Below are positions 1 to 10,031 of a stretch of 43,708 nucleotides of DNA, piece after piece. Positions within the stretch are counted from its first letter, which is position 1. Each line of letters starts with the position of its first letter. Source of the DNA: Gnetum montanum. Taxonomy: Eukaryota > Streptophyta > Gnetopsida > Gnetales > Gnetaceae. The notes beneath the pieces are model-generated. The model had not been told where the DNA came from. It was given only the letters and a program-made list of their open reading frames with translations, and did no database searches. The stretch is from positions 14,334-58,041 of the forward strand of contig MNCI01034267.1 of NCBI GenBank assembly GCA_015680685.1. Reading direction: 5' to 3'. The position numbers and the translations under genes were made by a program.

Positions 1-1269
1 GTTCATTGTACCCAGAATGAAGAAGGATGGACCAAGAGGGAATGATTAGGGTGTGACATCAAGGGGACTTGCGGATTCTCTTTGGTGAGGACTGTGGGTG
101 TTATCATGCAACATGGTCCTACTAAGATCCTTGTAGATCTAATGAAAAATGGGAGTAAGAGTAATCAAAAGGGCACTTCAAAATCCAACACTATTCTAGG
201 TAGTCCCATTGGAAAGAGACGCACCCATGCCTGAAGGTTGGCAATTTCTCTGAATTCAGTAAAGTGAAAAAGAAAAAAAAAAACAAAAAAAAAAAAACAA
301 AAAACAAAGTGCCATAAAACAAAAATCACTCCTCCCTTGTACTAAACGCCAAGGATCGTACGCCTTGTTGTTATGGTACTCTCATAATTATTCATCATGG
401 GATGAAACAATGTGATGTCAGTGAATAGAAGGATGGACTTGGTCTTGATCTTGGAACGATGGGTTAATGACACCTTAATCATGCTTTACACACAGGATTC
501 ATTATGCCCTGGGCTAGTTACCTCATGTCCCAATCTCTACGATCCCTTTCTATAGTTTGTTTCATCTCAATGTTCATGTAATTGTGGCTCGTGTCCCATG
601 TAGCATAGGATTTTCATCTCATTCCGATGATATTTACATGTGTGTGTTTTGTGGAGTTAGTGTGGATTACAATTAACCCTTCTAGTACCCACGGACACTT
701 TAAATGTGGTTACATAAGGGCATTATAGGTTGAAACCTACTTTGGGGAGGACCCAGTTGTGTAATTTTTGTTGTAATCTTCACTTAGGACATAGCTCACA
801 CACATAATTTCTTACCTGTAGCTTAATTTTTCATAATTTTCTTTCCCTATTATTATCCCTCTAAATTTTAACGTTCCAATGTACCATTACATTCCCTTTT
901 TTCGTAACTGCCAAACTTTTATTGCTAAAGTTCACATCACTATCATTAAGAGTGCCTCTCGAATCAATGAAATTACCCTAGGACATCTTAATACTTGCCA
1001 ATGTCCTCAATTNGAAAAGTGCCTAACTTTTTTGAAATTTATCATCATCCAAAGGACATCAGTTAGGGTAATTAACTTAACCCTTAGAATAATTGTGCCA
1101 AAAATCATATAACCCTTAGGTACACCGGGAGACTAAAATGACAACCATCTAAGTCACAAGACCCATTATTATAACTTTCAGGCACAATCACACATTAAAA
1201 CATAAGATCTTTAATTAAGGAAAGCAGTAAGGTATAACTTACCTTTGAAAGCAACAACCTTACTAACGC
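1..1269 (+). other. RE-A 3' spacer between pol and the additional ORF
   Basis: No convincing gene. Positions 1-310 resemble the post-pol region of the other elements (a phrase close to 'gtgtgacttcaagggaactt' near 52-70, then an A-rich run at about 265-306). Positions 742-760 contain the box TTTGGGGAGGACCCA, shared with five other elements here. Positions 800-1269 are AT-rich with no match elsewhere in the window. A single N at 1013 marks an assembly uncertainty. The 77-codon open stretch at 879-1112 includes this N and shows no domain. Confidence 0.55.
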
Positions 1270-2243
1270 TTGACCCGTGTGATTGCAGATGGCTCTGAAA
1301 TGTGCACAGCAGGAGGGTCCTGTTCAAGGTGGAGCAAAACGATCTTAGAGAGGTGGAAGATAAGGCCTTGCCGAACAACATGCAGAATAGGAGGTGCAAT
1401 CATTCAACATTCATCAAGAAGAACCTCCTACCAGACGGTCCGGGCAGGCAGAAGTGGGAGCTACTGCTGCACCTGAATCGGGACAACAACTCACGTTGCC
1501 CCAGGAATGTGTTCAGGCTATCCATGAGAAGTCTACATTCGCTGCAGTGATTGTGGAGTTAAACTTTGAATCTTTTGCAGAGTTCGCTCCTGAGGTTATT
1601 AAGGATCACCTCAAAGGGTCTCCCTTTTGGCCTATCCTCTCTGAAAGCGGTGTCTGGTACTTAGGTGAAATGTACCAGTTCTGGCACAATAGGGAGCAAG
1701 GCACCACGGTTTAACATTTGTGGTGTGATAGTTGATTTCTCTGCATAGGCTATTTTAGAAGTGTTAAACCTTCTGAATTCAGGGCCTCATGTTGCTCGGT
1801 TATCTACCTGATCAAACCCCGATGTGCAAAAGGATTGGTTAGAGAAGTCTTATGGTAAAGACAAAGCTTTTGGAAAATTGATGACGGAAGAGAGAGTTTA
1901 TTTCAAAATTGGAACCTATTACCTCTTCCCCACAAAAGGCTTGAAAAGAATATCCATGTATGCGGCTAGAGGATGTGCAGTGCTGATGGGAAAGGTTAAC
2001 GCTAACCTGCCCCATCTATATTTAACGGAGATCCTAAGGCGATTTGAAGAATGAAAGTTAGGGAAGATGGTGCTGCCCTTCCCCTGTCTTATCAGAAAGC
2101 TTTGCCGATGGGCTGGTATTCAGGGATACACAAATGACATCCTCCGAAAAGCCCAGAATGCTTCTTATGCTAAACTATTAAAGGTGCCAGCTCCAAGAAA
2201 GAGCATTGGCGAAGAGCTGAGACCCGAAGAAGAAGAAAAATAG
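1270..2243 (+). pseudogene. Additional ORF of RE-A, N-terminal half (resembles the putative plant transposon protein family)
   Basis: Two open stretches in different frames (1394-1714 and 1824-2054) make up one decayed domain. The first ends with SPFWPILSESGVWYLGEM, the second contains RVYFKIGTYYLF and LPHLYLTEILRRFEE, and past a TGA and a frame change the sequence reads LPFPCLIRKLCRWAGI. The last phrase is the typical end of a plant domain found in and around Athila-type elements (the Pfam family called putative plant transposon protein, from memory). The same domain is recognisable in RE-C on the minus strand (SPMWPILTSNREWYMGET, then EHVYFKMVAYYLN), so it belongs to the element and is not a captured passenger of one copy. 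Its biochemical function is unknown. Stops at 2052-2054 and 2241-2243 and at least one frameshift near 1715-1823 make it non-functional. Confidence 0.6.
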
Positions 2244-2351
2244 ATGACTAGACCACCTACAACTCAATTTGCAGGACTCAGTCAACCTCCAGCCACGTGT
2301 CCCAGCCAACAATAAGCAGGGCCTAGCACAGGTCAGGATCAGCCGCCACCG

Positions 2352-4074
2352 TTGCAAGACTACAGATCGTCGATGAGCCATCTTAGGGCCATCGCTGAGA
2401 TGGTCAGTTGGAGAAGTTGTGATGACGCAAACCTCTTCCACGTTATCGATGATGCCAATCAGCCTACAGTTTCATTAGATCATACAAGGGGTGAGTTATC
2501 AATTCAAACAAAAGGAGGGGAAATTAGATGGTCACAACAGATCTCTGGAAACACGACATCTTTTCAGGTGCAATTAGAGACTAGTGAAGGGGCCACTGTG
2601 GTGGTCATACAACACCAGAATGCCACGGGAGCTATAGATGTGGTCGTAGACCACATAAAAGAATCTTTCAATGTACCTGTTGTGCCACTGGTAGATCTCT
2701 CAGGAACAAAGGATGCTCAAACTCTTGCTGGAACCTCAATGACTCCTACAGAACATGAAGATGTACTTGATAGATTGCTTCAAATAGGACAAGTAATGAT
2801 GTCTCTGTTTGACATCCCTCAGGATGTCATAGCAATTCAATCAGGCCTCATTTCCACAAAGGGGAAGCTGGTCATATCCGAAGTAAGGGCCGAGCATGCT
2901 GAAGCTGAAGTGTAGAAACTACAAGAGCAGCTCACAACCTTACAAGCAGCACAGCGGGATCCTCTGCAATTTGTTCCCGCAGACCAGTTAGAAAATTTCA
3001 GAATCAAGCAGTTAATAAAGCTAATCACAGAGAATAAGAAGGTGGCAAAAGAAAAGGAGACAGTTGTTTGGGATGCCTCCGCATCACAGGCGCAAACCCA
3101 TGCGCATCTTAAGGCACTCAAGGCCTTAGAAGAAGAGAATAAGCAATTGGTTGCAAATAACCTTCAGTTGACCTCTGTAGAGAAGCAAAAGAATGTTCTC
3201 GATGAATACTTTCATCAACTACGAGAATAATTCATTCGAGTCAACCGAGATATAAGCCATTTAGCCAAAGAGAATCAAACCCTCTCAATGGAGGAGGTAC
3301 ACGCTATTCGACAAAAATCAGCAATTGAGATAAGCGCATGGCAAAATGAGGCTAAATGACATGAGAAGCTAAAGGAGCATTTCCGTGATCAGATGGGGAT
3401 ATACAAACAAATCCTAGAGAAGGAGATCCATATGGCCAAGGCTCAAATTAACACTATCAGTGCTCAACACACTGATTGGAGGGCCATATTGGACACTTAC
3501 ACCTTCACCCACCAAGCAGAAGTTAAAAACTGAGACCTACAGATTCAGGATTTGACAGAATACATGGAGTTGGCAAACCTCAGATATGCCAACCTTACCA
3601 TGTTAACAGCAGGGCATCCGAGAACAGAGCTTGAATAGCAGGTAGCTTCCACCCATCTCAAATATGAGGCAGACTTTGCATAACGTAAGAAGCTGGTTGA
3701 AAAATTGGATGTTGCAAATTCTGAACTCGAGGTGGTAAAAGCAAGCTACCAAGGACAAAAAGATGTTGCAACCAACTTGGCTCGACAGCTAACAGATCTC
3801 CACGAATACAAAGACAAAGCCAGAGCCTATGAAGAGGAACGACGGGTGTTCGCGGCATGGTATGTCAAAGCCAACCAAATGTTCCCACAACTACCCTGTC
3901 CGTGGGAGGTGCTGACTCCATCAAACATCGGAACACTAGCATGGACAGCACAAGATCCTTAGACCAAAGAGGAGAAGCTCTAGGCCATACTTCAACACCA
4001 TCAAGCTTCAAAGCCTGGAGCACATGACAAAGGGAAAGCGCCCATGGAGGACCCACCGCCACCAGGAACTACAT
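2352..4074 (+). pseudogene. Additional ORF of RE-A, C-terminal coiled-coil half
   Basis: One reading frame runs the whole length and is broken only by in-frame stops (2913-2915, 3228-3230, 3357-3359, further ones near 3530, 3637, 3681, and 3961 onward). The first open segment of 187 codons is mixed in composition. From about 2915 the protein is rich in Glu, Gln, Lys, Leu and Ala with heptad-like spacing (for example KALKALEEENKQLVANN), which points to a long coiled coil of roughly 330 residues. A Pro-rich tail (PWEVLTP, then PMEDPPPPG) ends it. I see no signal peptide, no membrane segment and no Cys pattern, so an envelope-like role is not supported. It lies immediately upstream of the 3' polypurine tract. 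The matching part of RE-C has been deleted. Confidence 0.6.
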
Positions 4075-4230
4075 GAGTTCCAAATTTTTGTAGTTGTAGC
4101 ATTTTTCTGTGTTGTGTCTTCCCACACTGCGGCATCATTTCATTTCTTTTTCCAGTTAATAATCCCATACCTATCCACTATGTAATCAATGGAGCTTGTT
4201 CTCTTTGTAACTCGAGGACGAGTCTTTATT

Positions 4231-4244
4231 CAGTCATGGGGGTA
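4231..4244 (+). promoter_or_regulatory. Polypurine tract of RE-A
   Basis: CAGTCATGGGGGTA lies directly against the LTR start TGATGG. The same string precedes the 3' LTRs of RE-B and RE-D, and its complement that of RE-F. It is the expected primer site for plus-strand DNA synthesis. Confidence 0.75.
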
Positions 4245-5006
4245 TGATGGGTCGCAATATCGTAGTATGCCACAATGTCTATAAATAAGAAGCGGCTCTC
4301 CCTTATTCGACATCCTAGTTTAGATTGTAGTGAAACTTTGGTAGTTTGATCCCTCCAGAGTTAGATTATTTTCTAGTGTCTACCCGCAATGTGGTGAATG
4401 TAATTGTACGGCATCCTTTATTCGAGTGTGACGTACTTGGACACGCACATGACCAAAAATAAAGATCGAGATTACTTCATCATTGCAGCATTCACTTTGT
4501 TTATTTATTTATTTATTTAAATGTTATTTATTTCTTTCTCTCTCACCCTTATCTCCTAGTAACGTGGAATGAGTACAACTTGATTACAAGCATTTAAGTG
4601 TGACTACTTGGAGACCCAGTGGCGTACCTAGGATCTTCACTTGGTAATCCCAGTGGTAGTCATGCACAAAGTCCAAGATATGTATGGATAATCAAGGAAT
4701 TAGCTGCTCATCGCACTTAGGCTAGATTAGATTTTCTTACCCTTTTTCTCCTAGCTTAGCTTAGTTAATATTATTTTCCACTGCCTTCAGGAGTAGCGTT
4801 AGAATTAGGAACACATCATACACCTCACTCTAGACTAAACCATATGTGACAAATATAATACTAGTCTAGGTGGGAAGACAACGAACTGCGACCTAAGGTT
4901 AACAATCTTGGTGCCACAACTAGTCCATCTGCAGAGTTCAACCGGATCGCGCATGAGAACGCTTGTATTCATATGGTTGAGTGTAGGGGTACCTCACCAC
5001 TCATCA
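4245..5006 (+). repeat. 3' LTR of RE-A (762 bp)
   Basis: Begins TGATGG and ends CTCATCA. A TATA box TATAAATA lies at 4280-4287, and a polyadenylation signal AATAAA at 4458-4463 follows a segment reading 'cgagtgtgacgtacttgga'. That segment is shared with RE-G and distinguishes this LTR subfamily from the RE-B type. The U5 part contains short repeated phrases of the form 'ttggtaaYcccagtgg'. The U3 is short and has one AATATC half of the palindrome seen repeatedly in other LTRs. Confidence 0.85.
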
Positions 5007-5670
5007 TAAATCAAAGAAAGACAATAAAAGATATATCATAAACATTGAAAGTGATATGTTGGTTGAAGAAGAAGTTGATTTTGTTGTAGAAGTAGATTTT
5101 GTGAAAGATCTTAAAGATAAAACTTGTTGGGATGAGTTTTTGCAATCCAAATACTCATTATTTTGTCATCCCTTAAACATTGGTGGGCATTGGGTTCTTG
5201 TAGTTGTAGACATACTTGCATATAAAATATTGGTGTATGATTCTTTACCTTCTTAACAACAGCTTACAGCAGTTTGAAAATTGATGTTGAATTTTATTGA
5301 CTATTTATTTAAAAGCAATTCTATATGTTCTAAAGGTGTAATGAAACTGAAGGGTAAGAGAAAGAAAGTGACTACAAAATGGAATGTAATTCCTGTTGAA
5401 GGTATTCCTAGCTAAGAGAATGGATATGACTATGGGATGTATACATTAATGTATATGCATCAGTTGCTATCACACAAAGACTTGAATTTCACTGCCAATT
5501 TTGTTTCAATGTATTGGAAAACCATGATATAGGAAATCCTAACTTCTCCAAGACTTGATCAAGTTTGGAGAAACATGTGTCTGCGACGTATGCTAAATGA
5601 GAACTGTAGTGAACATGGTCTATTTGTATATTGTGATGTAACTGAATGTGATAATAGACATGGTGCATGA
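5007..5670 (+). pseudogene. ULP1-like C48 cysteine peptidase remnant of a MULE
   Basis: Frame 1 reads through from about 5056 to about 5670 and carries the C48 landmarks: GGHWVLVVVDI with the catalytic His at 5188-5190, then LVYDSLPS with the catalytic Asp, then an ENGYDYGMYTL segment. In the family the last motif is Gln-x-Asn-Gly-x-Asp-Cys-Gly. Here the Gln position is a stop (TAA, 5413-5415) and the Cys position is Tyr (TAT, 5431-5433), so two catalytic residues are lost. Further stops lie at 5254-5256, 5272-5274 and 5530-5532. The N-terminal part is cut off by RE-A. ULP1-like peptidases are known cargo of plant Mutator-like elements, which fits the transposase remnants on the opposite strand to the right. 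Confidence 0.8.
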
Positions 5671-6836
5671 TGCATTTCATCATTCTGATGGTATTGGGTT
5701 GTAATGCTTTTTCTTTTTTTTGCCCTGTAATTTTGTAAATGAAACTATTATGTGTTTTGGCTGTAATGAATTTCTTTTGCAATTTTTAAAAGAATCTATA
5801 ATATTGTCGGTAACCTTTTGTATCTATGTGAGATGTTTGATATTCTTTATGACCATCCCTGTTACATCTACGATTCGTATGCCTAGCTCATAATTTCAAC
5901 TTTTCGAAGGGCAAAATTTTGATTATTATATCCAATAGGCCTTTATTCAAGGGATATGGTAATTATTTAATTCAAACATATGTTAGAACACTTGTTTGTC
6001 ATCCTAATATAAATAATTGAGGTTGAGTTTTGTTAGATTGTGGAAAACTACCTTTACTCTTTACACCCCTAGGCCAATCGATCCAAAATGGCACAAGATC
6101 ATTCACTTTTCTGCACCATACCTATCAAGGTTCCAATAAATTTATACACTTATATAGAGTACATGAAGGAGTTCTGCAAAAATTTGGGTACAACATTTTG
6201 TATATTGTTTTTTTATGTTTCTTATAATACTATGTTTAACATGTTTTGTGTGGGTAACTACCTAGAGCATAGAATTGTATAATGTTATTTCGTAATAATG
6301 AAAATTGTAACTAAAGGTAATTTGAAAATGTAAGAATAATGAAAGATGAATCTTGATTAAAAAATTAAGTCAAGGTTGTTTTGGAAAGATAAAACTTCAT
6401 TAAAAAAATTCTAAATTTTGATATTTATGTGACCTCTTGCTAGTCGCATCATCCTTGCACCCAAGAAGTGCAAGTTACTTGGATTTGCATTGACCCGTAG
6501 TGTTGTAGTGCAATAACATGTGTTCCGCATAATTTCAGTTGTCATAGTAGTGGAAAGAATTGCAAAGGAGTTGCTTTTCTAAAATTATAAAACTTACACA
6601 AACATCTCCCACATACTATCTAGAATTCTATAAGTAATGCATGATATCTTCCAATCATAGTTTCCTATCTAATGATGTAAAATGTAAGTTACATTCACAA
6701 GAATGTCATCAAATGAGCTAATAGTTTAGGGTAGATAGGGGATTAGAGGATTGTCCATGTTTCTCTTGGCCTTCTTCACTCCAATTTGCAAGCAAAAAGA
6801 AATAGATTAAAAAAACATAACACAATGTACATTATT
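5671..6836. other. MULE interior between the ULP1-like gene and the transposase
   Basis: AT-rich sequence between the two convergent MULE genes. Short open stretches (for example 6088-6282 on +) show no domain, no repeat relation to the LTR elements and no conserved counterpart in the window. I see no clear terminator, terminal inverted repeat or promoter. Confidence 0.4.
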
Positions 6837-7379
6837 TTAATAACCATAGATAACCAATGAAATACTATCCTTACCTTCTTTAAAAAGTTTTGTTGCACAA
6901 TTAAGGTTAGAAAGCTTTTGTGCAATAGGTTTGGAAGTACTATTCCAACCAGATAATCTTTTTTTGCTCACCAATCCATCTATGTTACTTGAAAATAAGA
7001 ACTTAGATTCCAAAAATTTCACATATTTTTCTATTTCTAAAATACTCTCCATTATCTTTGTCCAACTCCATTTGTTGATTTGTATTGTCCACCATGTCCA
7101 CCTCATTAGTGATAGACCTCTGGTTAGTTGATCCCAATGTCTCTGGTATCATTCCAAGTTTTGAAGCATCTTCCTAGCTAGGAAACTAATGTAGTTGGAA
7201 TGAATTTAGCTCTACAAACACACGTAAATCATAAAACTCATATTGGAAGAAGAACTTGAATGCATTGGTAAGACCCTTCACCTTAATAATAACTTTCATT
7301 GAGTGTTTGCAAAAATGGCCAAGGTAAGAGCATTTACACTTACAAGATATACTAAAAGAAAATACCTTTGAAACCATGT
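6837..7379 (-). pseudogene. MULE transposase, C-terminal piece with SWIM zinc finger
   Basis: Reading leftward from 7379, the frame gives VSKVFSFSISCKCKCSYLGH and then FCKHSMKVI. The Cys-x-Cys-x6-Cys-x-His spacing (7338-7303) is a SWIM zinc finger, the standard domain following the catalytic core of plant MULE transposases. The frame stops at 7188-7186. A further open stretch (7106-6837) may be the rest of the C-terminus after a frameshift, but I recognise no domain there. The piece is separated from the rest of its gene by RE-B. Joining across the CATGT duplication brings the end of the piece at 14348-15407 next to this one in the same sense. Confidence 0.72.
7375..7379. repeat. Target-site duplication of RE-B, left copy (CATGT)
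   Basis: CATGT directly precedes the 5' LTR start TGATGG and matches 14348-14352 exactly. Confidence 0.9.
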
Positions 7380-8173
7380 TGATGGAATGTGATATCCCAT
7401 CATCCCCCACGATATCGCGTACGCGATATTGCAATGCACCACCAAGTCTATAAATAAGAGGCGACTCTCCCTTGTTTCAAAGTTTAGGTCTAAACTGTAG
7501 CAAAACTCTGGCAGTTTTTCCTCTCCAGAGATAGAATAATTTCCATGTGCCCGCAGTAGGAGCTCCAAAGTGAACGAATCTTTATTCAAGCAAATATTGT
7601 ACCTGAACACAAGTTTGTGTACGGAAATAAAGACAAACTTCTTGGATAAACCTTGCAGTGCATGGACTAGGCTAAATAGGACTTTATTTACTGTTATTTA
7701 TTGTTCATCCTTTAAATGCTTTATTAGTTAATTAAATCTCTTTCAACCCTTCTCCCATAGTTAAGTGCATTCAGTACAACGGCTTCGAGTACATGTGTTA
7801 CGCTTGGTGATCCCAGTAACGAATAGCATTTGGTAACCAAGGTTGCATTGGTTCAAGGTGTGAACAGTAAGTGGGAACAAATGTTGATGCTAGGTTAATT
7901 AAGGCTTAGTTAGTTAGTTAAAGTTAGTTAATTAGTCTCTTTACCCTTTACCTCATTAGCATAGGAGATAAAACAGAAAAGATATAAAAATCACATACCT
8001 CAGACTTACTTAACCATACAACCGTGACAAATACAAGTTTGGAAAGACAACGAATGATTAACCTTAAGTGTTCCATAAGGCGTGTAGGCACTTAGTCTAT
8101 GGAGTTCTACCAGATCGCACGTGTAATGCTCGTATTCGTATGGTTGAGTGTAGGGTTACCTCGCCACTCATCA
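7380..8173 (+). repeat. 5' LTR of RE-B (794 bp)
   Basis: Starts TGATGGAATGTGATATC, aligning with TGATGGGACGCGATATC of the 3' LTR, and ends CACTCATCA. U3 (about 7380-7448) has GATATC palindromes. TATAAATA is at 7449-7456 and AATAAA at 7626-7631. Most differences from the 3' LTR look like transitions, plus a deletion of some 20 bases in U3. Confidence 0.9.
7449..7456 (+). promoter_or_regulatory. TATA box of the RE-B 5' LTR
   Basis: TATAAATA followed by AGAGGC. The same phrase lies about 35-115 bases inside every LTR here: 4280-4287, 13619-13626, 16654-16661, 20916-20923 and 43205-43212 on +; 31072-31065, 33025-33018 and 41825-41818 on -. It is the likely transcription start determinant. Confidence 0.75.
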
Positions 8174-8194
8174 TTGGCGCTGTTTCCAGGGACT
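8174..8194 (+). promoter_or_regulatory. Primer-binding site of RE-B (tRNA-Asp type)
   Basis: TTGGCGCTGTTTCCAGGGAC lies directly after the LTR. It differs at a few positions from TTGGCGCCGTTGCCGGGGAC, the complement of the 3' end of plant tRNA-Asp (established use by Athila-type elements). Confidence 0.8.
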
Positions 8195-8318
8195 AAGTGT
8201 TTGTGCGCTAAGTAGAACATAGGAAATTATCCACATCGTTGGGAGCTTAAACGAACCCTTAGGATTAATTAAATAGAAAATTATATAACGGTTAAACATC
8301 ATACCAAATTAAACTAAG

Positions 8319-10031
8319 ATGTCTTCTTCTCATAAGAGCACTTCACCACCTAGGGATCATACAAGAGACAGTTGGCGGTCCAACACGCATAACTGTGAAC
8401 CATCAGTTCCTCAACAGCATCGGGTAGTGTATACTCATCACAATGAGTATATACCTGATTTTACCTTTATCCTCCATCAAGATGAACAATTGCGATGGAG
8501 AGGCTTGCAAGGTAACATAGTGTTACCTCCAGACCGTTTAGTCCCAAACATGCTCCTCCGTGCTCTTGCATAGATTGACATGACACAACTATATGCTGAA
8601 TACGTTATAGGAGATTTGGACATAAGGGATTACCATCCCATAGTAGCACAACATTTAAGGGACTCACGGCAGGAGAGCCATCATACACTGTTGAAGGGCA
8701 AAGGGGTCTCGCATGTCCTAAGTGAAATTGGAGATGGTGAACCAGTCATAACAGGTTCTCTATCGAATGATGTTCCCCCTCCTAACAATGGTGAGGAGGT
8801 GGGGTATCAGAACCTATGCTCCATGATACACAACCTTAGTTTTGATCCCCGTGAATGCCAACTGTTCACCGAGGGAACAAAAACACATGACAAGGATGGG
8901 CATTCAGATCGTCATCACGATCGGGGCCATAGCAGCCAAAGAGAAGGTAAGAAACATCATCATGGCGATGGTTCTTCTTCTTCTTCCCCTTTATCACATC
9001 ATTCACCCTCTCCTTCTACATCAGGGCGCAGCCACCAAGAGCATAACGGTGAGGATAAGGGTAAGTGAGATGAGAGACCTCGACGAGAGAGTCAAGAGAG
9101 AGGATGAGGGCAGTCAAGAGAATCAAGGCATGAACAAAGGAAAAGTAGGGAACAACGTAGACATCATAGACGTCATGAAAGAGATGATCATGATGAGCCC
9201 CTACTTGCAACCCAAAGTATGCTAGATATAATGGAGGTAGTTAGAATACCTACAAGGCATTAAAAAGATAGTCAGATCAAAAGATTAGATATGAATAATA
9301 TCCCATGCTTCGAAGGGGGATACAACGTTGATCTGCAAAATCATTTACAGGCATTCCACGATGCCTACACCTTGCAAAATATAGAGAACGAGTGGTAGAA
9401 ATTAAAGTTGTTTCCTAGGATACTCATAAAGGAAGCAGAGAGTTGGTACCAGTCCTTAGAGCTAGAAACCATTAGGAGATGGAGTACGATGTTAGAGTTG
9501 TTCAACGATAAATACCAAACATACTCCAGAGTGTCTAACTTGCGTAAGCAGATCCAAGGATGGAAGCAAGGTACTCATGAACCCTTGGATGCTACCATGG
9601 GCCGATACTATGCATTGCTACATCGTTGCCTAGGCCATGGTTACGCACAACAGGATCAACTACGCCACCTCGTAGATGGGCTAAGACATGAGACTAGGAG
9701 AACCCTTGGGACTTATGCCCAAGCGAGATTATCTGAGCTTAGATCCCATGAAATTCATCAATTGTTTGAGCAAATAGCTAAAGAAGAAGGGGAGCTACAG
9801 AAAAGAGAAAGCACAGAAGAATATAACCCTAATCCTTCCCTTCGAAAGAAGGGAGTGAGATTTTGTGATGAGGAGGATGAGTCACCACTCAAAGAGTTGG
9901 TGAATAGAAAAACCTTGCAGCTTCAAAAGCTAACAACAGAGGTATCGGCTAAGGTAGATAAAATATGGAGCTCCTTGGATAGTAAAATTGAAACTATCCT
10001 GAAAATTGTAGAGGAGTCTAAGGAGGAATGA
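8319..10031 (+). pseudogene. gag: gag of RE-B
   Basis: The frame starts at ATG 8319 and continues to TGA at 10029-10031 (571 codons), broken by in-frame stops at 8571, 9066, 9105, 9261 and 9396. The N-terminus (MSSSHKS, then VYTHHNEYIPDFTFILHQDE and GNIVLPPD) is conserved in RE-C, RE-D and, from ILHQDE on, RE-E. About codons 185-245 form a His-, Ser- and charge-rich linker (HDRGHSSQREGKKHHHGDG, then SSSSS). Codons about 325-490 are the retrotransposon gag capsid domain (NNIPCFEGGYN, AESWYQSLELETIRRWSTML, RYYALLHRCLGHGY). The protein would form the particle shell. The start is chosen because the same Met-x-Ser-Ser-His-Lys-Ser start occurs in RE-D. Confidence 0.82.

Larger units (their letters stand above)
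1..5006 (+). mobile_element. RE-A: Athila/Tat-like LTR retrotransposon, 3' part (5' part outside window)
   Basis: The stretch holds, in order, a non-coding spacer, a decayed additional ORF, a polypurine tract and a 3' LTR that ends in CATCA. The same order (pol, spacer, additional ORF) is seen in RE-C on the other strand, which identifies this as the part of the element downstream of pol. The 5' LTR, gag and pol would lie left of the window. Its right end sits directly against a ULP1-like coding remnant, so the element interrupts the MULE. The 5 bases after the LTR (TAAAT, 5007-5011) would be one copy of its target duplication; the other copy is not visible. Confidence 0.8.

Noticed and set aside
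879-1112. 77-codon reading frame
   Set aside because: Contains an N, AT-rich, no domain and no counterpart.
1270-4074. Envelope-like protein
   Set aside because: No signal peptide, membrane segment or glycoprotein features; the coiled coil alone does not support it.
6030-6282. Short reading frames between the MULE genes
   Set aside because: Composition-driven, without motifs or conservation in the window.
8842-9225. 127-codon open stretch overlapping gag of RE-B
   Set aside because: It is the neighbouring frame of the His/Ser-rich gag linker; the gag frame is conserved in the other elements.
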